The notes: generated by a model not told the origin, from the letters alone. Positions 43,317-54,103 are shown, numbered from the stretch's first letter. The stretch is DNA of 64,000 nt from Brachybacterium halotolerans (GCF_016623465.1 NZ_JAEDAJ010000001.1:565963-629962), one strand, 5' to 3'. A program made the numbers and translations.

Positions 43317-44225
43317 TCAGTCCGCGCTCTCGATCACGGCGAGCGCTTCGGCCACCTCGCTCCGCAGCGCGGGATCGAGGGGAAGCAGAGGACGCGGGAG
43401 CACCGGACGCTGCACCAGCCCGAGCTGAGCGGCGATCTCCGCGACCACGCGAATGCTTCCGCCGCAGCGGGCGAAGAGATCCCAGAGTCCCTGCAGACGG
43501 TCCGAGAGGGCGGTCGCCAACGCGGCGTCGCCGGACTGAGCCGCCCGACCGATCGCGAGCACGTGCTCGGGCAGTGTTCCCGCGAGAGCGGAGAACCAGA
43601 GGTCGCAGCCCGCCAGCAGCGCTATGGCTCCCGCTCCGTCCCCGGACACGCCGATCCGAACGTTCGCGGGCACCGCCTCCCGGATCCGCTGCAGGTGCGC
43701 CCGCGCAGCAGCCGCATCCAGCGGAACCGGAGGGATCTTCACCGCAGCCACCCTGGGCAGCGAGGCAACGCGCGCATAGGTCTCGAGCGAGAGCTCGACG
43801 TGGGTGGTCGCCGGGTTGTCGTACACGACCAGCGGCACCGAGAGCTCGCGCACGGCGTCTTCGTACAGCGCGACGATCTCGTCATCGGTGAGGGGCTGAT
43901 AGGCCACGGGCGCGAGCAGGACGCCACGAGCCCCGGCCTGCTGCGCATCCTGTGCGAGCGCCGCGACCTCGCTGCTCGCGCAGTGCCCCACACCCACGAG
44001 CACCGGGACGCCGTCGCTCTCGGCCACGGCGATCCGCGCGACCTGACGTCGCTGTTCCCTGGTCAGGTACGTGTACGCGCCCGTGGAGCCGAGAACGCCG
44101 ATCGACTCGACGCCTGCCCCGACGAGCCGGTGCACGAGGCCGGCCAACGCCGCCTCATCGACCCGACCGTCCCGCAGCGGTGTCAGGGGGAAGGCACTCA
44201 CCCCGGTCAGCCAGTCGTCGCCCAC
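43317..44225 (-). CDS. DapA/NAL-family class I aldolase
   Basis: 302 residues, TIM barrel. Seen: LTGVSAFPLTPLRDGRVDEA, the substrate loop ESIGVLGSTGAYTYLTREQR (normally GTTGE in DapA, here GSTGA), the tyrosine in PLVVYDNPATTHVELSLE, the Schiff-base lysine in RVAAVKIPPVPLDAAAARAH and a glycine-rich SGDGAGAIALLAGCDLWFSA. The chemistry is that of a pyruvate-dependent lyase or synthase; the changed GSTGA loop and lack of the DapA tail make true dihydrodipicolinate synthase doubtful. The GTG start lies 71 nt inside the 3' end of the RCC1-like gene, with GGAGAGGGG before it. Confidence 0.82.
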   Translation of the reverse strand: MGDDWLTGVSAFPLTPLRDGRVDEAALAGLVHRLVGAGVESIGVLGSTGAYTYLTREQRRQVARIAVAESDGVPVLVGVGHCASSEVAALAQDAQQAGARGVLLAPVAYQPLTDDEIVALYEDAVRELSVPLVVYDNPATTHVELSLETYARVASLPRVAAVKIPPVPLDAAAARAHLQRIREAVPANVRIGVSGDGAGAIALLAGCDLWFSALAGTLPEHVLAIGRAAQSGDAALATALSDRLQGLWDLFARCGGSIRVVAEIAAQLGLVQRPVLPRPLLPLDPALRSEVAEALAVIESAD

Positions 44226-45096
44226 GTCGTCCCCTCTCCAGGTCGCGCCAGTCGCCAGCGGCCCACATCCATCTGTCCCACGCATCATCCCCCGCCGCGA
44301 GCACGTTGCCGTCCGCGCGCAGCGCCAGGGAGTGCTGCGGGCCGGCGGCGAGGGCGATGACGTCGTCCCATGTCTCGATCTCCGCCCGGCCCGGCGTTCC
44401 GTCCCCGGTGACCAGCACCTGACCGTCGGCCCGCAGTCCGAGGACGCGGTGACTGCCGGAGGAGATCGCGACGATGTCCGTCCACCCGCTGACGGCGTGC
44501 CGACCATCGCCCGTGTCGCCGGCGACGAGCACGTGGCCGGTCGAGGTCAGGCCCACGGTGTGCAGGTGGCCGGCGTCGACGGCGACGAGGTCGTGCCAGC
44601 CGCCCACGGCGCACTGGCCCCGGGTGTCGTTGCCCGTCGCCCGCGCGGTGCCGTCGCCCCTGAGGCCCACCGTGTGCCAGTCCCCGCAGGCGGCATCGAC
44701 GATGCCGCGCCATGCGTCCACGTCGCACGCGCCTTCGTCCCGGCGTCCGACGGCGAGCACCGTGCCGTCCTCCCGCACGCCCACGGTCCTGCGCCAGCCC
44801 GCGGCGATCGCCGAGACGGCGCCCCACTCCGAGACCTCGCACTGGCCATGGGCGTTCCATCCGACCGCCGCGACGGTGCCGTCCGACCGGAGCGCGACGG
44901 AGTGCGCGCGGCCGGTGTTCGCGGCGACGTGGACGCTCCCCACCGCGACCGAGACGATGCCCGTCCAGTCCTGCACGCGCTCGGCGCCCGACGGGTCCCG
45001 ACCGGCGGTGACCACGGTCCCGTCGGCCCGGAGCCCGAGGGAGTGCCGGGGACCCGCGGCCAGGACGCGGCGCGCCGCGCGCGAGGGCGCGGTCAC
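44155..45096 (-). CDS. RCC1-repeat (beta-propeller) protein
   Basis: 313 residues made of about six to seven imperfect repeats of roughly 42 residues, each with a core like AAGPRHSLGLRADGTVVTAG, AAGWRRTVGVREDGTVLAVG, ACGDWHTVGLRGDGTARATG, DAGHLHTVGLTSTGHVLVAG, SSGSHRVLGLRADGQVLVTG and AAGPQHSLALRADGNVLAAG. This is the RCC1/ATS1 seven-bladed propeller pattern; no signal peptide is seen. The GTG start is 4 bp after the ligA stop and the 3' end overlaps the DapA-like gene by 71 nt, so the three genes form one operon. The last 30 residues leave the repeat pattern and are Arg-rich. Function unknown; the fold is used for protein or nucleotide interactions. Confidence 0.85.
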   Translation of the reverse strand: MTAPSRAARRVLAAGPRHSLGLRADGTVVTAGRDPSGAERVQDWTGIVSVAVGSVHVAANTGRAHSVALRSDGTVAAVGWNAHGQCEVSEWGAVSAIAAGWRRTVGVREDGTVLAVGRRDEGACDVDAWRGIVDAACGDWHTVGLRGDGTARATGNDTRGQCAVGGWHDLVAVDAGHLHTVGLTSTGHVLVAGDTGDGRHAVSGWTDIVAISSGSHRVLGLRADGQVLVTGDGTPGRAEIETWDDVIALAAGPQHSLALRADGNVLAAGDDAWDRWMWAAGDWRDLERGRRGRRLADRGECLPPDTAAGRSGR

Positions 45097-45100
45097 GGGG

Positions 45101-47776
<2,676 letters not shown>

Positions 47777-47777
47777 C

Positions 47778-47783
47778 TATCGT
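47778..47783 (+). promoter_or_regulatory. -10 box TATCGT for the GNAT gene at 47790
   Basis: TATCGT, then 6 nt to the ATG at 47790; leaderless. Confidence 0.6.
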
Positions 47784-47789
47784 GCGGGC

Positions 47790-48437
47790 ATGGACGAGAC
47801 GGCGCGGATCCGCGAGGCGAGACGGGAGGATCTCGCGACCCTCGAGGCGATCGAGGCCGAGGGCGATGCCATGTTCGCCGACCTCTTCGGCCCGGAGCCC
47901 TTCGGTCCGGACTCCGCCGAGAGCGGGGAGGCGCGGGCGGCGGAGCCCGGGATCGTGCTGGTCGCCGTGGTGGGAGCAGCGGCCGACGAGCGGGTCGCGG
48001 GCTTCGCCCACGTGCTCGAGATCGACGGTGCCGCCGCTCGCGGGGACAGGGCGGAGGCGCATCTCGAGCAGCTGGCGGTGCTGCCCGCCTTCGGCCGCCG
48101 CGGCATCGGCCGGGCGCTCGTGGAGGCGTCGTGCACATGGGCCGCGGGGCGGGGCCACATGCGGATCACCCTGCGCACCTATGCCGAGGTGCCGTGGAAC
48201 GCGCCCTTCTACGCCCGCTGCGGGTTCCGCGTCGTCGACCCGACGGTCGGTGGTGGAGACTTCGACACGGCCTTCCAGCGCGGGCTCGTCGAGACCGAGC
48301 GCAGGGCGGGGCTCGGGAGGCATGGACGACGGGTCCTCATGGTGCGGGACGTCGGCCCCGGCGTCGGTCACGACGTCGGCCCCGCGGCTTCATCCGCGAC
48401 GCGCGCATGCTCCTGCGCACCTGGTCCGTGCCGATGA
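47790..48437 (+). CDS. GNAT N-acetyltransferase
   Basis: 215 residues. IREARREDLATLEAIEAEGD at the start, VLVAVVGAAADERVAGFAHV, the acetyl-CoA loop QLAVLPAFGRRGIGRALVEA, and the C-terminal strand NAPFYARCGFRVVDP. Substrate unknown (RimI-like fold). The last 35 residues after RRVLMVRDVG are low-complexity and overlap the convergent membrane-protein gene by 101 nt, so the true C-terminus may be functionally dispensable. Confidence 0.82.
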   Translation: MDETARIREARREDLATLEAIEAEGDAMFADLFGPEPFGPDSAESGEARAAEPGIVLVAVVGAAADERVAGFAHVLEIDGAAARGDRAEAHLEQLAVLPAFGRRGIGRALVEASCTWAAGRGHMRITLRTYAEVPWNAPFYARCGFRVVDPTVGGGDFDTAFQRGLVETERRAGLGRHGRRVLMVRDVGPGVGHDVGPAASSATRACSCAPGPCR

Positions 48438-48777
48438 GCACCATCGACACGCACAGCGCGGCCGCCCCGCACGCGCACCACAGGGGCGCCGACGACGGGT
48501 GGGGCTTCCATCCGTACTCCCCTGACCCATAGCGGTAGATCGTGATGTGTTCGCCGACGTCCGCGGATCCTCCGGAGACCGTGTCCTCGACTCCCTGATC
48601 CGTGCGGAAGACGACGACCGTTCCTCTCCTGAAATGGGTCACCTGCGTCGCGGTGGCATGGACTTCCACAGGATCAGCCGCGCCGTTCCCGGAGTAGATC
48701 GCTGCGGCGACCACGGCTGCCGCTCCGAACATCAGGGCTGCGACTGCGAAGGTGACGGAGAGGAAGGCGGTGCGCAC
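48337..48777 (-). CDS. DUF3592-like two-helix membrane protein
   Basis: 146 residues. First membrane helix FLSVTFAVAALMFGAAAVVA, an extracytoplasmic beta-rich region (VHATATQVTHFRRGTVVVFR, TDQGVEDTVSGGSADVGEHI) like DUF3592 proteins, second helix APLWCACGAAALCVSMVLIG, and an Arg-rich cytoplasmic tail. GTG start 8 nt after a TAGGCT box. The 3' end runs 101 nt into the convergent GNAT gene; no stop is seen earlier. Confidence 0.65.
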   Translation of the reverse strand: MRTAFLSVTFAVAALMFGAAAVVAAAIYSGNGAADPVEVHATATQVTHFRRGTVVVFRTDQGVEDTVSGGSADVGEHITIYRYGSGEYGWKPHPSSAPLWCACGAAALCVSMVLIGTDQVRRSMRASRMKPRGRRRDRRRGRRPAP

Positions 48778-48785
48778 AGGATCGG

Positions 48786-48791
48786 AGCCTA
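48786..48791 (-). promoter_or_regulatory. -10 box TAGGCT for the DUF3592-like gene
   Basis: TAGGCT on the minus strand, 8 nt before the GTG at 48777. Confidence 0.5.
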
Positions 48792-48864
48792 GCCGGGCGG
48801 CGCATGCACGCGGCCCCGGCGAGTCGACCCGGCGCGACGGACGGCCCGAGGACCTCCCGCACTG

Positions 48865-48880
48865 CGTTGCATTCGCAACG
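48865..48880. promoter_or_regulatory. Palindrome CGTTGC-N4-GCAACG in the 240-bp gap before the HNH gene
   Basis: Perfect 6-bp inverted repeat with AT-rich centre ATTC. Lies between the divergent DUF3592-like and HNH genes, about 55 bp upstream of the HNH -10. Could be an operator or a short hairpin. Confidence 0.4.
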
Positions 48881-48932
48881 AAGAGTTCTCCACAGTGCCC
48901 GATTCGTACTGGTTTTCGAAGGAGGCGTCGCC

Positions 48933-48961
48933 TAAACTGGACATATCGAACACAGTTCCGA
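48933..48961 (+). promoter_or_regulatory. Promoter TAAACT and SOS-like site before the HNH gene
   Basis: TAAACT at 48933-48938 predicts a leader of about 75 nt. Just downstream, TCGAACACAGTTCCGA (48946-48961) agrees at 10 of 12 fixed positions with the actinobacterial LexA consensus TCGAAC-N4-GTTCGA, but one half-site is weak. Confidence 0.35.
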
Positions 48962-49018
48962 CCCGAGCTCTCTCGGGCACCCCGCTGCAGCACTCGCGAT
49001 CACGAGGAGGTGAGCACG

Positions 49019-50659
49019 ATGACGATGACCGATCCCGGCATCCACCAGGGCGTTCTGGGCGGCGCCGACTTCTTCGAGCCCGTCCCCGCGGGCGATGTGG
49101 TCGTGCTCGAGCCCCTGCTGCCTGCGCGGACCAGGACCCCGGTGAACCGGGAGAACGCCTCCCGCCACGTCCAGGTCAGCCCCACCCTCGAGGTCGACGA
49201 ACTGGTGCACACGACGTGGGACCAGGGCGTCCACGAAGCACGCGAGCTGGCGCGCTCCCTGCTCCTCCTCGCACCGGCATGGGAGGGCCGCCATCTCCCG
49301 GATGCGGATCGCGACAGGGTCCGTGTCGCCGACCTCGCGGTCGCGACCGCTCTGCGCTGCACCATCGATGGGGCGCAGCGCCGTATCCGCGACGCCCACC
49401 GCGCCGTCGATCTCCTCCCCCACGTGCACGCCCTCCTCGAGACGGGCGCCTTCCCGGCGTCCTGGTTCACCGAGCTCCTCTCCCGCACCAGCGGCCTCAC
49501 GGACGACGAGATGGCGGTCGTCGACCTCACTGTGCGCTTCTGGGACGTCGGCATCGCGCCCGAGCAGTTCACGCGCAGCCTGAGCTCGGTGATCGCACGG
49601 CTGCTCTCCCGCCGCGAGCTGCCACCGCATCTCGCATCCGAGAACCGTCGGCGCGTCGAACTCCTCCCGGACGACATCCCAGGGATCGCCCGCATCGAAG
49701 TGCAGGGGCCGGCGCACGAAGTCGTCTCCTTCGCTCGCCGCCTGGACGCGAGCGCCCGCGCGGTCCAGCAGGCCCAGCGCCACGCCCTCGAGGACGGTTC
49801 CCCGATCCCGTGGGATCCCGAGGGCGAGGTCCTCGCCACCGGCATGCCCCTCTCGCTCGGTCACATCCGCTATCTCCTCACCACCCTCACCACGCCCGAC
49901 ACCCAGGGTGTGCACGTGCCTGCGGAGCGCTTCCGGCTCGGCGTGCTGGTGCCGATGATGACGATGCTCGGCCAGGACGACGCCCCCGGCATGCTCGACG
50001 GGCGCATCCCCATCCCGGCGGACATGGCCCGTGACATCGCCGCCGGCCAGGACGACTGGGTGCGGATCCTCACCGATCCCAGCAGCGGCGAGTTCCTCCC
50101 GCTGCCCGCGGACCGCTACCGCCCCACGCAGGCCATGCTCGAGCACCTGTGCGATCGCATGACCACGTGCGGCCTGCCCGGATGCACGCGCCCGGCGACC
50201 ACGGCCACCGAAGCCGACCACGTCGTCGAGTACGACCACGAGGATCCCGCGAGCGGCGGCGCGACAGCGGTCGACAACCTGCACATGCTCTGCTGGCAGC
50301 ACCACGCGATGAAGACCGAGGGACTCATCGACCCCGTGCGCATCGGGCCCGAGGACTCCCCCAGCGGCCGGTGGGGCACGCTCTGGGACGTGGCGGACAG
50401 GTGCCGCGTCTTCCTCGAGGACAACGCGGACATGGCCACGGCCGAGACCGTCGCCGATCTCGAAGAGGCCTGGGACCAGCTGTGCGACGCCCGCGCCAAG
50501 CATCGGCGGGCGCGCGACGGGCTCCCGTCGCTCACCGATCACCCGCCATGTGCAGACCCGTCCACCGGGTTCGGCTCTCCGCCACCGGCGGGCCCACCGC
50601 CGCCAGCGGGCTCACCGCCGCCGGCACCCCGCGAGCCCTCGCCGCCCCCACCGTTCTGA
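49019..50659 (+). CDS. DUF222/HNH endonuclease-like protein
   Basis: 546 residues. The long N-terminal part (about 60-350) is the DUF222 (13E12-type) region common in actinobacteria, e.g. RVRVADLAVATALRCTIDGA, LLPHVHALLETGAFPASWFT and MARDIAAGQDDWVRILTDPS. About 385-445 is an HNH nuclease: CGLPGCTRPATTATEADHVV, EYDHEDPASGGATAVDNLHM, LCWQHHAMKTEG with the metal-binding His and Cys residues. The C-terminus (about 515-546) is a Pro-rich tail with PPPAGxPPP units. Such genes are often multicopy and their function is unsettled (once linked to mobile elements). The ATG at 49019 follows GGAGG by 8 nt. Confidence 0.88.
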   Translation: MTMTDPGIHQGVLGGADFFEPVPAGDVVVLEPLLPARTRTPVNRENASRHVQVSPTLEVDELVHTTWDQGVHEARELARSLLLLAPAWEGRHLPDADRDRVRVADLAVATALRCTIDGAQRRIRDAHRAVDLLPHVHALLETGAFPASWFTELLSRTSGLTDDEMAVVDLTVRFWDVGIAPEQFTRSLSSVIARLLSRRELPPHLASENRRRVELLPDDIPGIARIEVQGPAHEVVSFARRLDASARAVQQAQRHALEDGSPIPWDPEGEVLATGMPLSLGHIRYLLTTLTTPDTQGVHVPAERFRLGVLVPMMTMLGQDDAPGMLDGRIPIPADMARDIAAGQDDWVRILTDPSSGEFLPLPADRYRPTQAMLEHLCDRMTTCGLPGCTRPATTATEADHVVEYDHEDPASGGATAVDNLHMLCWQHHAMKTEGLIDPVRIGPEDSPSGRWGTLWDVADRCRVFLEDNADMATAETVADLEEAWDQLCDARAKHRRARDGLPSLTDHPPCADPSTGFGSPPPAGPPPPAGSPPPAPREPSPPPPF

Positions 50660-50895
50660 CCCGAGAGCACCCGAGGCACAGCTCCTGATCCGATGGGCTG
50701 CGTCCCAACACCCGGTCACCTCACCACTGGCATCTCACCGACCGCACCCGGTCGCGCTGCACCCGCTGTTTCGTCGGCGAGGGCATGCGCGCCGGGTGCG
50801 AGTCATGCCCGAGGCACGTGTGTCCTCGGCCTGCACCTCACACGCTCGGTGCACGAATCGCACGCACGTCCCGTGCCATCCGGGCTCGACGCGCA
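50660..50895. other. 236-bp gap between the HNH gene and the LysR gene
   Basis: No coding potential seen. One short perfect hairpin, CGACCG-CACC-CGGTCG at 50739-50754, could end HNH transcripts. Nothing else is recognised. Confidence 0.4.
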
Positions 50896-51813
50896 TCACC
50901 CGCGCTCAGCGCCGTCGGCGATCAGCGCCTGGAGCGCGCCCTCGAGCCGTCCCGGCCTCACGCCCGACCACACGGCCCGCAGCGAGCGCTCCACCGCGAC
51001 ACCCCGCACCGGCACCTCCACGAGACGTCCCTCGCGCAGATCCCCGGCGACCACCAACCGGCTCAGCAGGGCGCAGCCCGCGCCGCCCGCCACGGCGGTG
51101 CGCACCGCGGCGTTCGAGTGCAGCTCGAGTGCGGGCTCCGCGACCTCTCGCGGCGCGAGCGCCCGGGTGAGCACGTCACGCGTCCCCGACCCCTCCTCGC
51201 GCACCACAAGCGGTGTGCGCGCGAGCAGGTCCGCGTCGATCCCGTGCTCGAGCACGTCCCGATCCAGAGCCCACGGATGCCTCGGAGCGACCACAGCGAC
51301 CAGCCGATCCCGCGCGACCTCGAGCGTGGTGAGCTCGTGCGGCACCTCGAGGCCCTCCACGAACCCGAGATCCCCGCGCCCGCGGCGGAGCGCGGCGATC
51401 ACCCCGGCCGTGTTCTCGACCTCGAAGGAGACCGGCACACCCGGCTGGTCCGCGGCGAGGGCGGCGAGGAACGTGGGCATCAGGTGCTCGGCGATCGTCT
51501 GCGAGGCGAGGATCCGGATCCGCCCGGCGCCCGCGGCCGAGCGGACCTGCTCGACGAGCCCATCGGCCGCGTCGAGCACGCGCCGGGCATGCTCCACCGC
51601 GACCCGGCCCGCGGCCGTCGGCTCGGAGCCCCGCGCACCCCGATCCACGAGGCGAGCGCCCAGGCGTCGCTCGAGACGGGAGAGCTGTCGCGAGGCATTG
51701 GGCTGGGCGAGACCCAGGGCCGAGGCTGCGGCGGAGACGCTGCCCAGGTCGACCACGGCGACCAGCAGCTCGAGGGAGGCCAGGTCGGGCCTCGACGCAT
51801 CATGCAACGGCAT
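50896..51813 (-). CDS. LysR-family transcriptional regulator
   Basis: 305 residues. N-terminal winged HTH (about 10-70: LELLVAVVDLGSVSAAASAL, GLAQPNASRQLSRLERRLGA) and a periplasmic-binding-like effector domain (IRILASQTIAEHLMPTFLAA; DLGFVEGLEVPHELTTLEVA; PLVVREEGSGTRDVLTRAL). The REEGSGTRDVL segment is typical of the CysB/YeiE group. Divergent from a YeiH-type transporter, the usual target of YeiE-like regulators. ATG at 51813, 7 nt after TATCAT. Confidence 0.88.
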   Translation of the reverse strand: MPLHDASRPDLASLELLVAVVDLGSVSAAASALGLAQPNASRQLSRLERRLGARLVDRGARGSEPTAAGRVAVEHARRVLDAADGLVEQVRSAAGAGRIRILASQTIAEHLMPTFLAALAADQPGVPVSFEVENTAGVIAALRRGRGDLGFVEGLEVPHELTTLEVARDRLVAVVAPRHPWALDRDVLEHGIDADLLARTPLVVREEGSGTRDVLTRALAPREVAEPALELHSNAAVRTAVAGGAGCALLSRLVVAGDLREGRLVEVPVRGVAVERSLRAVWSGVRPGRLEGALQALIADGAERG

Positions 51814-51829
51814 ATCCCCGATGATATGC
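51810..51829. promoter_or_regulatory. LysR box GCATATC-N6-GATATGC and -10 TATCAT
   Basis: Perfect 7-bp inverted repeat spanning the LysR start codon and its -10 (TATCAT, 51826-51821). It contains the T-N11-A core of LysR sites. Binding here would repress the regulator gene and act on yeiH, whose start is 55 bp away. Confidence 0.7.
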
Positions 51830-51884
51830 GCCCGATCAGATCGACCACTACCGGGGACCGCCCTCAGCCGTGAGGCTGGATCAC

Positions 51885-53048
51885 ATGCCCGAACCCCGCC
51901 CAGACACTTCCCCGCGCACCTCGACCGCGACGGCGACGACGCCCGCGCCGTCGACCCGCCCGACGACACCGTCCGCCCCCACCCCGGGTTCCCCGCTCCT
52001 CCGCGTTCTGCCCGGGCTGCTGCTGTCGTTCGCCGTCGCCGGGCTCGCCTACGGCCTGGGAATGCTCGTCCCCGTGGCATCCCCGGCGCTCGCGGCGATC
52101 CTCGTCGGCGCGCTCGCGGCGAACCTGGGACTGCTGCCGCCGGCGCTGAAGCCAGGACTGGACCTGGCCGCGAAGCCCGTGCTGAGGATCGGGATCGTGC
52201 TGCTCGGTCTGCAGCTCGCGATCGGCGACGTGATCGCCCTCGGACCGCTGACCATCGTGGTGATCGTGGCGATCGTCGGCATCGGGATGGCGAGCGGTCT
52301 GCTCATCGGCCGGGCTCTGCACCTCCCGCCCACGCAGGCGCTGCTCATCGCCTGCGGGTTCTCGATCTGCGGCGCCGCCGCCGTGGCGGCGGCCGGCGGG
52401 GCGATCACGCCGCGGCGTCGCGAGGGCGAGAGCGCCGAGGAGGCGACCGAGCGCCTGGAGACGCAGATCGCGACGGCCGTCGCACTCGTCGTCGTGTTCG
52501 GGACGCTGATGATCCCGCTGCTGCCGCTCGTGGCCCGCGCCCTGGGCCTGGGCACGGACGCATCCGGGACCTGGGCCGGGGCGTCGATCCACGAGGTCGC
52601 GCAGGTCGTCGCCGCCGGCAGCATCCTGGGCGGCGGGGCGCTCGGCATCGCCGTGCTCGTGAAGCTGGGCCGGGTGCTGATGCTCGCTCCGGTGATCGCG
52701 ATCCTCACCGCCGTGGAGCGTCGAGCGGCGGAGACCGACCGGACGTCCGTCGACTCCCCCGCCGGCGCCCCCGCGCCCGCCGCCAAGCGCCCGCCCCTGG
52801 TCCCGTTCTTCGTGCTCGCGTTCATCGTCGCGGTGTGCATCCGTTCGACCGGTCTGCTGCCCGAGGCGGTCGTCGACGTCTCGAAGCCCGTGCAGGCGCT
52901 GTGCCTGGCAGCGGCGATGTTCGCGCTCGGGACCGGGGTGCGCGTGCGTCTGCTGAGGCAGGTCGGCGGACGTCCTGTGGTGCAGGCCGCGCTGGTCACG
53001 CTCGTGGTCGCGGCCGTCGGTCTCGGCGGGGCGCTCCTGGCCGCCTGA
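51885..53048 (+). CDS. YeiH-family putative sulfate/anion exporter
   Basis: 387 residues, about ten membrane helices. Seen: LPGLLLSFAVAGLAYGLGML, ALAAILVGALAANLGLLPPA, the signature KPVLRIGIVLLGLQLAIGD, LLIACGFSICGAAAVAAAGG and SIHEVAQVVAAGSILGGGAL, all hallmarks of the PSE (UPF0324) family. Function is inferred only from the family name and its LysR partner. The N-terminal 35 residues are a Thr/Pro-rich tail. The ATG at 51885 is chosen (GAGGCT 7 nt before); a GTG at 51870 is the alternative. Confidence 0.85.
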   Translation: MPEPRPDTSPRTSTATATTPAPSTRPTTPSAPTPGSPLLRVLPGLLLSFAVAGLAYGLGMLVPVASPALAAILVGALAANLGLLPPALKPGLDLAAKPVLRIGIVLLGLQLAIGDVIALGPLTIVVIVAIVGIGMASGLLIGRALHLPPTQALLIACGFSICGAAAVAAAGGAITPRRREGESAEEATERLETQIATAVALVVVFGTLMIPLLPLVARALGLGTDASGTWAGASIHEVAQVVAAGSILGGGALGIAVLVKLGRVLMLAPVIAILTAVERRAAETDRTSVDSPAGAPAPAAKRPPLVPFFVLAFIVAVCIRSTGLLPEAVVDVSKPVQALCLAAAMFALGTGVRVRLLRQVGGRPVVQAALVTLVVAAVGLGGALLAA

Positions 53049-53120
53049 GCCGGCTGCCCCGGACGGTCCGGCCCTCCCGCTCGGTCGTCCTGCCTGGTGA
53101 TCCCGCCCAGCCATCCCGCA

Positions 53121-53126
53121 TACCCT
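53121..53126 (+). promoter_or_regulatory. -10 box TACCCT of the uORF-hydrolase operon
   Basis: TACCCT, then 6 nt to the ATG of a 12-codon ORF at 53133; leaderless geometry. Confidence 0.55.
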
Positions 53127-53132
53127 GACTCC

Positions 53133-53171
53133 ATGAAGGATCCGACTCGCCGCGAGGGCACGCGCCCGTGA
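53133..53171 (+). CDS. Leaderless upstream ORF MKDPTRREGTRP coupled to the hydrolase
   Basis: 12-residue ORF beginning at the predicted transcript start. Its TGA overlaps the GTG of the hydrolase gene (GTGA, 53168-53171). Because the hydrolase GTG has no Shine-Dalgarno, re-initiation after this ORF is the likely way it is translated. The peptide itself shows no pattern (six charged residues). Confidence 0.6.
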   Translation: MKDPTRREGTRP

Positions 53172-54103
53172 ACCCGCTGCTGCGGGCAGTGCTGCGTCTG
53201 TTCGCCGCGCCGCGCATCGACATGCGCCAGGACTATGCGAAGGTGCGCCGGCTGCAGCGACAGTTGGCCGCGCGGCCGATCCCCCGGTTCCGCTCGCTGG
53301 ATCGGCAGATCATGTCCGCCGACGGCGGGCACCAGATCCCCGTGCGCGTGTTCTCGCCCAAGGAGCGTCGGCGCGAGGACGTGCTGCTGTTCTTCCACGG
53401 CGGCGGCTGGGTCACGGGCGACATCGAGAGCTACACCCCGGCGTGCGCGACGATGGCGGACCTCACCGGCTGCGTCGTCGCCTCGGTCGACTACCGCCTC
53501 GCGCCGGAGCATCCCTTCCCGGCGGGGCTCGAGGACTGTGCGCGCGTCGCGCGGCTGCTGCTCGAGGATCCGCAGCGCGCGGGCATCAGCGACCCGCGGC
53601 GCATCGTGCTGGTGGGCGACTCGGCGGGCGGGAACCTCGCCGCTGTGCTCTCGCTGATGCTGAGGGACGAGGGAGGGCCCGTGCCCTCGCGCCAGATCCT
53701 GCTGTACCCGGTGACGCACTGGGACCACGACCCCGAGACATCGCCGTTCGCCTCGGTGCGTCGCCATGGCAGCGACTACCGCCTCACCGACACCGAGGTC
53801 CAGGACTACATGGAGCTCTACGTCCCGGACCGGGGGCGCCGGCAGGACCCGCTGGTGGCGCCGCTGATGGCGACGGATCTGAGCGCCCAGCCCGAGACGC
53901 TGCTGATCACGGCCGAACTGGATCTGCTGTGCGACGAGGGCGAGGCCTATGGCGCCGCCCTCGCAGACGCGGGGAACGACGCGGAGGTGCACAGGGTCGA
54001 CGGCGCCCTGCACGGCTTCATCACCCTGCCCCGCTTCGCGCGCCCGCTGCGCGAGGCCTACCAGCACATCGACGCGTTCCTCGAGCGGACCTCGCCCACA
54101 TGA
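53168..54103 (+). CDS. Alpha/beta hydrolase, hormone-sensitive-lipase family
   Basis: 311 residues. Oxyanion motif LLFFHGGGWVTGD (HGGG, about residues 77-80), DYRLAPEHPFPAGLEDC, nucleophile elbow VLVGDSAGGNLAAVLSLM (serine about 149), acid and His from LITAELDLLCDEGEAYG and DGALHGFITLPRFARPL. A complete Ser-Asp-His triad, so an esterase of short acyl esters is expected. First enzyme gene of the four-part operon; the next ORF starts within its stop (ATGA). Confidence 0.87.
   Translation: MNPLLRAVLRLFAAPRIDMRQDYAKVRRLQRQLAARPIPRFRSLDRQIMSADGGHQIPVRVFSPKERRREDVLLFFHGGGWVTGDIESYTPACATMADLTGCVVASVDYRLAPEHPFPAGLEDCARVARLLLEDPQRAGISDPRRIVLVGDSAGGNLAAVLSLMLRDEGGPVPSRQILLYPVTHWDHDPETSPFASVRRHGSDYRLTDTEVQDYMELYVPDRGRRQDPLVAPLMATDLSAQPETLLITAELDLLCDEGEAYGAALADAGNDAEVHRVDGALHGFITLPRFARPLREAYQHIDAFLERTSPT

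Noticed and set aside
47790-48437. ligA coding region continuing to 47743
   Set aside because: The extra N-terminal frame is His/Pro-rich and translates the 13-bp repeat array; LigA starts at 47587 or 47605.
48946-48961. LexA/SOS box before the HNH gene
   Set aside because: Ten of twelve positions fit, but the right half-site is poor and no other SOS gene is nearby; kept only as a remark on the promoter entry.
49019-50659. Mobile element suggested by the HNH protein
   Set aside because: DUF222/HNH genes are scattered in actinobacterial chromosomes; no inverted repeats, integrase or target duplication is seen.
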